Assembly (NCBI GenBank): GCA_945861965.1 | Contig: CAMAWM010000014.1 | Location: forward strand, 1-52,513 | From: Chitinophaga pinensis | GTDB lineage: Bacteria > Bacteroidota > Bacteroidia > UKL13-3 | DNA length: 52,513 bases | Reading direction: 5' to 3' | Shown here: positions 42,485 through 50,512 of the stretch, in pieces | Position numbering within the stretch: the stretch's first letter is position 1 | Layout of the letters: every line of letters starts with the position of its first letter | Notes under the pieces: generated by a model | Databases searched by the model: none | What the model saw: only the letters and a program-made list of their open reading frames with translations | What the model was told of the DNA's origin: nothing | Program-made: the position numbers and the translations under genes

Positions 42485-43741
42485 ATGAAACCATTGGCAG
42501 AGCGAGTTAGACCGCAAACTTTAGATGAATTTATAGGGCAGAAACATTTGTTGGCTGATGGAAAAATATTGCATGAATCAATTAAAAATAAAAAAATCCC
42601 ATCCATCATTTTTTGGGGACCGCCTGGAGTGGGTAAAACAACACTTGCCAAAATTATTGGAAATGAATTAGGATTGCATTTTTATCATTTAAGCGCAGTG
42701 AATGCAGGTGTTGCTGATGTTAGAAAAATAATTGAAGCTTCAAAAAAATTAGGGCAAGTATTGTTATTTTTAGATGAAATTCATAGATTCAATAAAAGTC
42801 AGCAAGACGCGTTGCTTGGTGCCGTTGAAAACGGAAGTGTATTATTAATAGGTGCAACTACCGAAAATCCAAGTTTTGAAGTTAATAATGCGTTGTTGTC
42901 CAGATGTCAGGTTTATGTTTTAGAGAATTTGAGCAAAGCTGAAATGTTGCAGATAATTGATCTTGCAAAAATAAAAGACGAATGGCTTCGTGCTATTGAA
43001 ATTGAATTTATTGAAACGGACGCTTTATTATTACATAGCGAAGGCGATGCTCGTAAACTTCTAAATCTATTAGAGTTAATTATTAATCAAAACTCAGCCG
43101 AAAAAGTTTTAATCAATAATAAAATAGTAAGTGAAGTATTGCAAAGAAAAATTGCTTCTTACGATAAATCAGGCGAAGAGCACTATAATATTATATCCGC
43201 ATTTATAAAATCGATGCGTGGTAGTGATCCAAATGCAGCAGTGTATTATTTAGCTCGAATGCTCGAAGGAGGCGAGAACATAGAATTTATTGCGCGAAGA
43301 ATGTTGATTTTATCTAGTGAAGATATAGGAAATGCAAATCCAAATGCATTGCTGATGGCAAGCAATTGCTTTCAGGCAATACAAATGATAGGCATGCCAG
43401 AAGCTAAAATTATACTCTCACAAACTGCAATTTATTTGGCTTGTTCGGCTAAAAGCAATGCGAGTTACATGGCGATAGAAAATGCAATTGGCAGAATACG
43501 ACAAACAGGGAATTTGCCAGTACCACTTCATTTGCGTAATGCGCCAACTAAATTGATGAAAGAATTAAATTATGGAAACGATTATCAATATGCGCATGGT
43601 TTTGAAGGAAATTTTGTCGAACAAGAATTTCTTCCAGAAAAAATAAGCAACACAAAATTTTTTGAACCAGGAGAAAATCCAAGAGAAAAAGAACAACGAG
43701 AGTTTCTAAGAAAAAAATGGAAAGAAAAGTATGGCTATTGA
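42485..43741 (+). CDS. rarA: Replication-associated recombination protein A (MgsA)
   Basis: AAA+ ATPase of the clamp-loader class that acts at stalled forks; 418 residues. The ATG at 42485 is chosen because the conserved start PLAERVRPQTLDEFIGQKHL follows directly; the open upstream frame to 42419 has no conserved sequence. Walker A is WGPPGVGKTTLAK, Walker B is LFLDEIHRFNKSQQDAL, sensor 1 is GATTENPSFEVNNALLSRCQ. The C-terminal MgsA domain has SAFIKSMRGSDPNAAVYYLARML and HLRNAPTKLMK. It overlaps aroK by 11 nt, so the two are translationally linked. Confidence 0.96.
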   Translation: MKPLAERVRPQTLDEFIGQKHLLADGKILHESIKNKKIPSIIFWGPPGVGKTTLAKIIGNELGLHFYHLSAVNAGVADVRKIIEASKKLGQVLLFLDEIHRFNKSQQDALLGAVENGSVLLIGATTENPSFEVNNALLSRCQVYVLENLSKAEMLQIIDLAKIKDEWLRAIEIEFIETDALLLHSEGDARKLLNLLELIINQNSAEKVLINNKIVSEVLQRKIASYDKSGEEHYNIISAFIKSMRGSDPNAAVYYLARMLEGGENIEFIARRMLILSSEDIGNANPNALLMASNCFQAIQMIGMPEAKIILSQTAIYLACSAKSNASYMAIENAIGRIRQTGNLPVPLHLRNAPTKLMKELNYGNDYQYAHGFEGNFVEQEFLPEKISNTKFFEPGENPREKEQREFLRKKWKEKYGY

Positions 43742-44291
43742 CAAGATAATTGAAATTAATCCAAACATAAAATCGCAAACCCGAATTTTTATTATTGGAA
43801 TGCCGGGCTCAGGAAAAACAACATGGGGAAAGCGATTGGCAAATAAGTTAGGTTTTAACTTTATAGATTTGGATAAAGAAATTGAAAATTACTTTGGGCA
43901 AACAACAGATGTAATTTTTGAAAAGTTTGGCGAAGAAAGATTTCGCGAAACAGAAAAAAGTATTTTACACAACACATTAAAATATAACAACACAATAATT
44001 TCATGCGGTGGTGGAGCGCCATGTTTTTTTGATAATATAAATTGGATGAATAAGCATGGATTAACCGTTTATTTTTGTGCATCATCTTCATTGATTTTCG
44101 ATAGAGTTAGTCAGAATTACAATCACAGACCGCTATTAAAAGGACTAAAACCAGCTGATTTGAAAAATAAATTAGCCGAAATGCTAACTCAAAGAGAAGC
44201 TTTCTACACCAAAGCGCAGTTACAAATTAAAGTGCCATTAAAAAGCCTTCAAGCCCTTATACAAATAGTATCTTCACGCATATCAATATAG
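43731..44291 (+). CDS. aroK: Shikimate kinase
   Basis: Phosphorylates shikimate in the chorismate pathway; 186 residues. P-loop GMPGSGKTTWGKRLA (about 23-37), the shikimate-binding block with FIDLDKEIE and RFRETEKSIL, then SCGGGAPCF and the lid NHRPLLKGL with the essential Arg. The N-terminus carries about 15 extra residues before the P-loop strand. It overlaps the 3' end of rarA by 11 nt and depends on its transcript; no separate promoter was seen. Confidence 0.95.
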   Translation: MAIDKIIEINPNIKSQTRIFIIGMPGSGKTTWGKRLANKLGFNFIDLDKEIENYFGQTTDVIFEKFGEERFRETEKSILHNTLKYNNTIISCGGGAPCFFDNINWMNKHGLTVYFCASSSLIFDRVSQNYNHRPLLKGLKPADLKNKLAEMLTQREAFYTKAQLQIKVPLKSLQALIQIVSSRISI

Positions 44292-44384
44292 TAATAATTA
44301 TCCCATTCTGCCCGCAACAACCGTCAATGTTGAAAAAGTGTGAAAATGTTTTCTGCTAAAAAACGAAAAAAAACGGTGAAAGGA

Positions 44385-44415
44385 CTTGGCAATTCAAATT
44401 CAATGCATACTTTCG
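44385..44415 (+). promoter_or_regulatory. Probable promoter of the HU gene
   Basis: CTTG at 44385-44388 and TACTTTCG at 44408-44415 with a 19-nt spacer resemble the Bacteroidota -33/-7 elements, one mismatch in each. The -7 element ends 32 nt before the HU start. Confidence 0.55.
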
Positions 44416-44447
44416 AATCGTATTAACAAAAATTAAAAAAAATTATT

Positions 44448-44720
44448 ATGAACAAATCAAACTTAATTGACAACATGGCAAAAGCTGCCGGAGTTACTAA
44501 AGTACAAGCTGCGGCTGCTTTAGACTCATTCATGTCTTCAACCCAAGGCGCTTTGAAAAAAGGCGAAAAAGTAATCCTTGTTGGATTCGGAACATTTTCA
44601 GTAAACAAACGTGCTGCTCGCAAAGGACGTAATCCTCAAACAGGAAAAGAAATTAACATCCCTGCAAAGAAAGTTGTTAAATTCAAAGCAGGTGCTAATT
44701 TATCAGCAAAAGTTAGATAA
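44448..44720 (+). CDS. HU-family histone-like DNA-binding protein
   Basis: A 90-residue nucleoid protein that bends and compacts DNA as a dimer. The helical half (1-42) leads to KGEKVILVGFGTFSVNKRAA and the HU signature GRNPQTGKEINIPAKKVVKF (about 58-77), which contains the Pro-tipped DNA-inserting arms. The end is AGANLSAKVR. It has its own promoter at 44385-44415 and a strong terminator at 44741-44773, so it is a monocistronic unit, consistent with high expression. Confidence 0.96.
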   Translation: MNKSNLIDNMAKAAGVTKVQAAAALDSFMSSTQGALKKGEKVILVGFGTFSVNKRAARKGRNPQTGKEINIPAKKVVKFKAGANLSAKVR

Positions 44721-44740
44721 ACTTTTAGATAAATTAAATA

Positions 44741-44773
44741 AAAAAAGCCTCACAAAATTGTGAGGCTTTTTTT
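44741..44773. terminator. Bidirectional terminator between HU and the PyrR-like gene
   Basis: GCCTCACA (44747-44754) pairs perfectly with 44759-44766 around a 4-nt loop, extended by a run of A on the left and T on the right. The A/T flanks make it work in both directions, ending the HU transcript and that of the convergent gene at 44793-45290. Confidence 0.9.
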
Positions 44774-44792
44774 ATTTTTAATTCCGAAAAAA

Positions 44793-45290
44793 TCATTTTA
44801 AATACACATTAATTTTTTTGTTTTCTATTTCAACACTTACATGTTCTTTAAGTGTTGTACTTAATGAAAGTCCAATAAAATCGGCAGCCACAGGAAATTC
44901 TTTGTGATTTCGATCTACCAAAACTGCTGTTTTCAATCGTTTTACTTTTGCTTTTAAAAACGGTAAGGATGAATAAAGTAAAGTTCGACCAGTATTCAAA
45001 ACATCATCAACCAAAAGCACAGATTTATTTTTTAAATCCAGTTTCGTATCGCTTAAAGAAATCTGATCTTCTTTAGGCATTTTTTTATTTAAGGAAACAA
45101 TTAAAAAATGAAGTTTTAGTTTTGAAATTCCTTCTATTTCCTTAATTAATAATTTTGCATATTGGACACCATTTCCATCAATAGCCGAAATCACTAATTC
45201 CTTTTCATCAATAAAAGTTTCATAAACTTGAAAAGCCATGCGCTTGATAATTTTCTTGACTTGTTCGTTATCTAAAATCTGAGTTTTCAT
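44793..45290 (-). CDS. PyrR-like phosphoribosyltransferase
   Basis: A type I phosphoribosyltransferase of 165 residues, closest in style to PyrR (uracil phosphoribosyltransferase and pyr attenuator protein). The PRPP loop is LLVDDVLNTGRTLLYSS (about 90-106), followed by LKTAVLVDRNHKEFPVAADF and LSLSTTLKEHVSVE, an arrangement matching PyrR. No pyrimidine biosynthesis gene and no attenuator hairpin is close by, so RNA regulation is unsupported and it may be only a salvage enzyme. It converges on the HU gene with a shared terminator. Confidence 0.84.
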   Translation of the reverse strand: MKTQILDNEQVKKIIKRMAFQVYETFIDEKELVISAIDGNGVQYAKLLIKEIEGISKLKLHFLIVSLNKKMPKEDQISLSDTKLDLKNKSVLLVDDVLNTGRTLLYSSLPFLKAKVKRLKTAVLVDRNHKEFPVAADFIGLSLSTTLKEHVSVEIENKKINVYLK

Positions 45291-45399
45291 TCTGATTACA
45301 AGTATAGTTTTTAGTCAAATAAATAGCAGATTTTTTTTAAGCAGATTAAATAAGTGTAAAACATCGATAAAAGTCAGCTTCTTAAAATTTAAAAAACTG

Positions 45400-45430
45400 T
45401 TTGCATTTATCTGAAAAATACATACTTTTG
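45400..45430 (+). promoter_or_regulatory. Bacteroidota-type promoter of rpmE2
   Basis: TTTG at 45400-45403 and TACTTTTG at 45423-45430 with a 19-nt spacer match the -33 and -7 consensus exactly. The -7 element ends 23 nt before the ATG at 45454, which fits a short leader of a highly expressed ribosomal gene. Confidence 0.78.
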
Positions 45431-45453
45431 CCTTCCAAAATTTTAAAAAAATC

Positions 45454-45711
45454 ATGAAAGCAGGAATACATCCAGCAAATTATAGAATGGTGGTTTTCAA
45501 AGACATGTCTAATGGATATGCCTTCGTTACACGCTCTGCTGTTGAAACAAAAGAAACCATAAAATGGGAAGATGGCAACGAATATCCACTATTTAAAATG
45601 GAGATTTCACATAAATCACATCCGTTTTTTACGGGTCAGCACATGTTTGTTGATTCTGCAGGTCGTATTGATAAATTTAAAAGACGTTACGGTTCAAAAA
45701 AAGAAGCATAA
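45454..45711 (+). CDS. rpmE2: Ribosomal protein L31 type B
   Basis: Large-subunit protein bL31 of the zinc-free type B; 85 residues with no Cys, so the CxxC zinc motif of type A is absent. [19 protein letters not shown] at the start and [26 protein letters not shown] near the end (given in parts) are family blocks. A strict promoter precedes it and a terminator follows at 45722-45755, so it is a single-gene unit. Confidence 0.95.
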   Translation: MKAGIHPANYRMVVFKDMSNGYAFVTRSAVETKETIKWEDGNEYPLFKMEISHKSHPFFTGQHMFVDSAGRIDKFKRRYGSKKEA

Positions 45712-45721
45712 AAATCTTATT

Positions 45722-45755
45722 AAAAAAAGCCTTCCAACTTCGGAGGGCTTTTTTA
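45722..45755 (+). terminator. Rho-independent terminator after rpmE2
   Basis: Left arm 45722-45735 and right arm 45742-45755 pair through a GCCTTCC core with one G-U pair around a 6-nt loop, flanked by A and T runs. It ends only 11 nt before the start of the next gene, and its T-rich end contains TATTTTTG (45754-45761), a -7-like sequence. Confidence 0.85.
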
Positions 45756-45765
45756 TTTTTGAAAG

Positions 45766-46962
45766 ATGAATTACATACTCTTTGATTCAAAAAAAGAAAG
45801 GACTAATCTTTTGCCTTTCACATTCACTCGTCCTATTGCTGGGATAAGAATTGGAATTTTAACTATTGCCGAAAAATGGGAAAAACATTTGGGCGAAACT
45901 ATTTCATATAAAACACAGGATTACCTTCAAGAAAAATTTTCGATTAAAATTTCTAATCAAAATATTTTAATTAACGGAAGCGTTTGTCCCAACAAAAATT
46001 TAATCGAAGAGATTAACGCATTAAAAAAATCACAAGCATTAGTAAAAGGAGATGTATTGATTGCGGCATGCGTTGATGAAAATAATATTGCTTCATTTGA
46101 CGAACAAAAATTTGATGGCGATAGAATTGAAACTAAATTAGAAAACATATTGCATGTAGAATATTGCCATTCTATATTTTCGAAAAATGCACAAGCAATT
46201 GAAGAAGATTTTGAATTGCTGACAAAAGGAAGAAAATCACAAGCCATATCTTCTACAAATGGCGTTGTAAACAAAGAAAGAATATTTATTGAAGAAAATG
46301 CTAAGGTTGAATTCTCAATTCTGAATGCAACTGATGGACCAATTTATATAGCTGAAAATAGCGAAGTGATGGAGGGTTGTAGAATTCGTGGGCCATTTGC
46401 ATTGTGTAGCAATGCAGCATTAAAAATGGGAGCAAAAATATATGGTGCAACTACTGTTGGTCCATATTGTAAAGTTGGCGGAGAGCTAAACAATTCGGTT
46501 TTGTTTTCATATTCAAACAAAGGACACGATGGGTTTTTAGGAAATTCCGTTATTGGTGAATGGTGTAATTTGGGAGCAGATACTAACAATTCCAACTTAA
46601 AAAATACGTACGATGAGGTGAAACTTTGGAATTACGGATCCGAAAAATTTGACAAAACCGGATTAACATTTTGTGGCTTGATGATGGCTGATCATGCAAA
46701 GTGCGGAATAAATTCTATGTTTAATACAGGAACAGTAATTGGAGTAGGTGCAAATGTTTTCGGATCGGGTTTCCCAAGAAATTTCATTCCGGATTTTGCA
46801 TGGGGAGGTGCACAAGGATACGATACGTTTGTACTAAATAAATTTTTTACCACAGCCGAAATGGTTTGCAAAAGAAGAAATGTATCGTTTGACGGAACAG
46901 AAAAAAATATACTAAGCGCAGTATTTGACGAAACAAAAAAATATAGATTTTGGGAAAAATAA
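45766..46962 (+). CDS. Bacteroidota alternative GlmU (sugar nucleotidyltransferase/acetyltransferase)
   Basis: A 398-residue protein of the alternative GlmU family found in Bacteroidota, thought to make UDP-GlcNAc. The N-terminal half differs from classical GlmU: no GxGTRM loop, but the family starting block LLPFTFTRPIAGIRIGILTI with an invariant Arg-Pro. The C-terminal half (about 190-370) is a left-handed beta helix of hexapeptide repeats, e.g. IYIAENSEVMEGCRIRGPFA, AKIYGATTVGPYCKVGG, and GLMMADHAKCGINSMFNTGT with the acetyltransferase-type His. tpiA starts 4 nt after its stop, an operon. The promoter, if any, overlaps the upstream terminator. Confidence 0.88.
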   Translation: MNYILFDSKKERTNLLPFTFTRPIAGIRIGILTIAEKWEKHLGETISYKTQDYLQEKFSIKISNQNILINGSVCPNKNLIEEINALKKSQALVKGDVLIAACVDENNIASFDEQKFDGDRIETKLENILHVEYCHSIFSKNAQAIEEDFELLTKGRKSQAISSTNGVVNKERIFIEENAKVEFSILNATDGPIYIAENSEVMEGCRIRGPFALCSNAALKMGAKIYGATTVGPYCKVGGELNNSVLFSYSNKGHDGFLGNSVIGEWCNLGADTNNSNLKNTYDEVKLWNYGSEKFDKTGLTFCGLMMADHAKCGINSMFNTGTVIGVGANVFGSGFPRNFIPDFAWGGAQGYDTFVLNKFFTTAEMVCKRRNVSFDGTEKNILSAVFDETKKYRFWEK

Positions 46963-46966
46963 AGTT

Positions 46967-47725
46967 ATGAGAAAAAAGATAATTGCAGGAAACTGGAAAA
47001 TGAATAAAAACTTTGAAGAAGCAATGGCGCTTACTTCAGAAATTGTAAATATGTTAAAAGATGAGTACAAAGGAAGTGCAGAAACGGTGTTGATTCCTCC
47101 TTTTGTTTATATCAACGCAGTTAGCAGAATGCTTGAAGGCAACATTAGCAGTGGTGCGCAAAATTGCAGCAATCATGCAAGTGGCGCGTACACTGGCGAA
47201 ATAAGTGGCGACATGCTCAAAACGATAGGTGCAAAATATGTTATAATTGGCCACAGCGAACGCAGACAGTATTTTGCAGAACATAACGATTGGCTTGCTA
47301 AGAAAATTAATGCAGCATTATTAAGCAAGTTATTTCCAATTTATTGTGTAGGCGAAACGCTACAAGAAAGAGAAAACAACATACATTTTGATGTGTTGAA
47401 TTCGCAAATAAGTGAAGGCCTTTTTCATTTATCAAATGAGCAAATGAAAAATGTTGTGATTGCTTACGAACCCGTTTGGGCTATTGGTACTGGCAAAACT
47501 GCAAGTACAGAACAAGCGCAGGAAGTACATGCATTTATCCGAAATTTAGTAAAAGAAAAATTCGGTTCAGATATTTCTGAGAACCTTACTATTCAATATG
47601 GTGGAAGTGTGAAGCCAGACAATGCAGTTGAATTGTTTTCTGCTCCGGATATTGATGGTGCATTGGTTGGTGGCGCTGCCCTTCAATCAAGAACATTTGT
47701 CGACATTGTGAAAGCAATGAAATAG
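46967..47725 (+). CDS. tpiA: Triosephosphate isomerase
   Basis: Interconverts DHAP and glyceraldehyde-3-phosphate in glycolysis; 252 residues. Active-site residues are all present: Lys11 in AGNWKMNK, His96 in IIGHSERRQYF and Glu168 in AYEPVWAIGTGKTAS, with the phosphate loops YGGSVKPDN and GALVGGAAL. The ATG at 46967 begins the conserved sequence, 4 nt after the glmU-like stop; an earlier in-frame start inside that gene is not needed. The two genes are probably translated from one mRNA. Confidence 0.97.
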   Translation: MRKKIIAGNWKMNKNFEEAMALTSEIVNMLKDEYKGSAETVLIPPFVYINAVSRMLEGNISSGAQNCSNHASGAYTGEISGDMLKTIGAKYVIIGHSERRQYFAEHNDWLAKKINAALLSKLFPIYCVGETLQERENNIHFDVLNSQISEGLFHLSNEQMKNVVIAYEPVWAIGTGKTASTEQAQEVHAFIRNLVKEKFGSDISENLTIQYGGSVKPDNAVELFSAPDIDGALVGGAALQSRTFVDIVKAMK

Positions 47726-47728
47726 TTT

Positions 47729-48484
47729 TCATTTGCACTTCTTCAGCGCAACAATCAAATCGTATTCGTTTGCTTTAAGAATAAAGGAGTTTGCCAAACG
47801 ACATTTTAGTAAAATATTTTCTGCTTCTTTTTCTGTGCAATTCAAATTTCTCATCACGAAATTTGTGTTAAACTTTTCATCCGCTTTTTGTTGTTCGCGG
47901 TATAAATCCAGCAGGTATAATAACTTTTGCATCTCTTCTCCACGATCCGAATATTTATACCAAATAGCACTAAATAAACCTCGAATTTGAATTCCAGGTA
48001 GAAGCAATTCAATTCCAGGCGCAATTAATAAAGTTATCGGTTCGATTTCTATTTTTTTACCAGGCCATTTTTCAATTTTTGTATAATCATTCAACAACAA
48101 ATCAGTTTTTAAAAGAAGAGCAACTTCGCGTGCCATTGAATCCATTCGCGCATCAAATGATTTTACTTTCTTTCCTCTTCGTTTTAAAACAATCCTGACT
48201 GTTGTATCCTCGTAAAAATTTACGAAAAGCGTATCAGATCTGTAGCCGATGACATCAAAAATAAGTGTATCGCCAATGTTTGCTTTTAATTGAAAAGCCC
48301 CAAAAGTGTTAGTTTTAAACCTATTGCCTTTTGGAATTTGTTTAATATTTACATACAAAAGCGCAGAGTTGTTTTCATTTACAATCAAACCTTTTAGATC
48401 AAAAGATTGGGCAGACAGAAAATTTGTGGCTGATAGAAAAATTAGCCATAAAATAAATTTCTTTTTAAGCGTAGGTATAGGCAT
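47729..48484 (-). CDS. Carboxypeptidase-like regulatory domain protein
   Basis: A 251-residue exported protein. A signal peptide ends near residue 25 (NFLSAQ). Residues 28-105 form a carboxypeptidase-D regulatory-like beta-sandwich (FDLKGLIVNENNSALLYVNI, FGAFQLKANIGDTLIFDVIG, TVRIVLKRRG), as found at the start of TonB receptors. The remaining 145 residues are mostly helical and charged, with LNCTEKEAENILLKCRLANS near the end. The domain pair is common in Bacteroidota but its function is unknown. It meets tpiA tail to tail with 3 nt between and diverges from the rlmI-like gene with 26 nt between the start codons. Confidence 0.85.
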   Translation of the reverse strand: MPIPTLKKKFILWLIFLSATNFLSAQSFDLKGLIVNENNSALLYVNIKQIPKGNRFKTNTFGAFQLKANIGDTLIFDVIGYRSDTLFVNFYEDTTVRIVLKRRGKKVKSFDARMDSMAREVALLLKTDLLLNDYTKIEKWPGKKIEIEPITLLIAPGIELLLPGIQIRGLFSAIWYKYSDRGEEMQKLLYLLDLYREQQKADEKFNTNFVMRNLNCTEKEAENILLKCRLANSFILKANEYDLIVALKKCK

Positions 48485-48510
48485 TTTTGCAAAAACAAAT
48501 TAAAGAAAAA

Positions 48511-49683
48511 ATGTTCAAACAAATTATTTTAAAAAGCGGTCGAGAACGATCTTTGATTAACCGTCATCCTTGGGTATTTAGCGGTGCGGTTAAAGAATTG
48601 CCCAAAGCATCAAACGGTGAAATTATTGAAGTCCTTTCGAACAAAAACGAATTATTAGGTTACGGATTTTTTTCGCCCAATAGTCAAATTACTTGTCGCG
48701 TATTTGAATTTACAAATGAAATTATTTCAATTAATAAAAAATTTTGGTTGAAAAAAATTGAAGCCGCATTTGAATTGAGAAAACAATTTATCAATCAAAC
48801 ACAGACAAATATATTCAGACTTGCACATGCCGAAGGAGATTTTTTTCCTGGAGTAATTATTGATATTTATAATAAAACTGCTGTTTGCCAAATTTTAATT
48901 AAAGGAGTAGAATTAATTAAAGAAGACATTTTTTATGCTTTGAATAAGCTTGGTTTTGCAAATATTTATTTAAAAACTAAACAGAATACACAGTTGCTTG
49001 AAGGTGTTTCGGAAGGAAATTGTTGGATTGCTGAAAAGACTTTGATGCCTTTGACTGCTACAGAAAATGAAATTGATTTTTATATAGATGTAGAGCAAGG
49101 TCAGAAAACCGGTTTCTTCATCGATCAGCGCGAAAACAGAAAAATGTTAGGCAAATTAAGCGATGAAAAAAACGTGCTAAATACTTTCAGTTATTCGGGT
49201 GGCTTTAGTTTGTATGCTTTGAAAGGTGGCGCTAAATGTGTTCATTCGGTAGATAGCAGTAAGGACGCTATTGAACTCTGTAATAAAAATGTGGAATTAA
49301 ATAATTTTAAAAACCACCAATCGTTTACTGAAGATTGTTTTTTGTTTTTGAAAAACTGCCAAGAAAATTTTTACGATATAATTGTAATAGATCCGCCTGC
49401 ATTTGCAAAACATTCTAGATCTGTTAAGAATGCAGCACGAGGATATAAAAATTTGAATATGCTAGGAATAAATAAAATAAAACCTGGAGGCTTAATTTTT
49501 ACGTTTAGTTGCAGTCAACATATCGACAAAGATTTATTCCGAAAAATTATTTTTGGAGCAGCTGCCGATTGCAAAAAAAATGTTCGTGTGCTGCGTCAAC
49601 TTTCACAACCCGATGATCATCCTATTAATATTTTTCATCCTGAAGGTGAATATTTAAAAGGATTGCTGCTTTATGTGGAATAA
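48511..49683 (+). CDS. RlmI-type class I SAM-dependent rRNA methyltransferase
   Basis: A 390-residue RNA m5C methyltransferase of the RlmI (YccW) class, which modifies 23S rRNA (C1962 in E. coli). PUA domain at about 1-80 (SGRERSLINRHPWVFSGAVK, SNKNELLGYGFFSPNS), then a central domain, then the Rossmann methyltransferase: EQGQKTGFFIDQRENR, LNTFSYSGGFSLYALKGGA (SAM motif I), IIVIDPPAFAK (motif IV) and FTFSCSQHI with the catalytic Cys (motif VI). The ATG at 48511 is used; a TTG 24 nt upstream is in frame but adds nothing conserved. Confidence 0.94.
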   Translation: MFKQIILKSGRERSLINRHPWVFSGAVKELPKASNGEIIEVLSNKNELLGYGFFSPNSQITCRVFEFTNEIISINKKFWLKKIEAAFELRKQFINQTQTNIFRLAHAEGDFFPGVIIDIYNKTAVCQILIKGVELIKEDIFYALNKLGFANIYLKTKQNTQLLEGVSEGNCWIAEKTLMPLTATENEIDFYIDVEQGQKTGFFIDQRENRKMLGKLSDEKNVLNTFSYSGGFSLYALKGGAKCVHSVDSSKDAIELCNKNVELNNFKNHQSFTEDCFLFLKNCQENFYDIIVIDPPAFAKHSRSVKNAARGYKNLNMLGINKIKPGGLIFTFSCSQHIDKDLFRKIIFGAAADCKKNVRVLRQLSQPDDHPINIFHPEGEYLKGLLLYVE

Positions 49684-49701
49684 AGAAAATTGTATTTTTT
49701 C

Positions 49702-50499
49702 TTAGTTAAAAAATAGAAAAATAATCCCAGGTATCCAAAAACATAAATCCGTTAAAACACGATAATATTTATTTAAAAACACAAAGTAAAAAAATGCATG
49801 CAATAGCATGAGAATTGAAAATGAAATTTTCAATTGTAAATTTAAATCGTAAAAATACAATTGAAACATAAGCAATCCATAAATTATTAAAAGAATTGAA
49901 GTACTCGTTTTTTTTCCTGTAATAATTGCTAAGCTTTTACTCTGTAACTTCTTATCCATATTGAATTCATTCAGCGAATTCTGTATAAGATTAATCAATG
50001 CAATACAAAATATCAATAATCCATAGTGCAAAATATTGAATTCAAATTCTATACATAAAGGATATAAGATTATTCCAGATGAGTATATAAATGCAGCAAG
50101 AATTTCTTTGAAAAATAATTTTTTATAGTTTGAAATTAGAAAATAATACAATGCAATAACAGTAGTTAAAATACAAGCGCAAATCAATATTTTAATATTG
50201 AAAAATAGTATGCTTAGTGCAGTATTTATTATTATAATTAATATTGACACGATTGAAATTGACAATAAATTGTTTTGAATAAACTGATGTCTATGACTGA
50301 TAATTTTATTAGGATTAAGTTTAAGATCCAAAAAATGATCAACAAAATAAACAAGCAATACACTTAAAGGAACAACAATATACCATGAGACATTTGGATT
50401 TTCAGCCAATAAATTGGCAAGTGGCAACATCAAAGAAAGTACTCCAATGCAAACATCGATACTGCTGTAATTTAAGAATAAAATTATTTTTTTTAGCAT
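49702..50499 (-). CDS. UbiA-like integral membrane protein
   Basis: A 265-residue polytopic inner-membrane protein with about seven to eight hydrophobic helices. The first polar segment has VYFVDHFLDLK (Asp54 and Asp58) followed by SHRHQFIQ; the second has NSLNEFNMDKKLQSKSLA. These occupy the places of the Asp-rich motifs of UbiA prenyltransferases, but the usual NDxxDxxxD is not present in its classical form. I recall unnamed UbiA-like proteins with a YxxDHxxD plus RHxF pattern, so this is probably a distinct subfamily of unknown substrate. It diverges from the next gene with only 13 nt between the start codons. Confidence 0.68.
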   Translation of the reverse strand: MLKKIILFLNYSSIDVCIGVLSLMLPLANLLAENPNVSWYIVVPLSVLLVYFVDHFLDLKLNPNKIISHRHQFIQNNLLSISIVSILIIIINTALSILFFNIKILICACILTTVIALYYFLISNYKKLFFKEILAAFIYSSGIILYPLCIEFEFNILHYGLLIFCIALINLIQNSLNEFNMDKKLQSKSLAIITGKKTSTSILLIIYGLLMFQLYFYDLNLQLKISFSILMLLHAFFYFVFLNKYYRVLTDLCFWIPGIIFLFFN

Positions 50500-50512
50500 A
50501 ACATTGCAGACA

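Noticed and set aside
44346-44426. A 26-codon frame upstream of the HU gene
   Set aside because: It is very rich in Lys and overlaps the probable HU promoter; no homology or start signal supports it.
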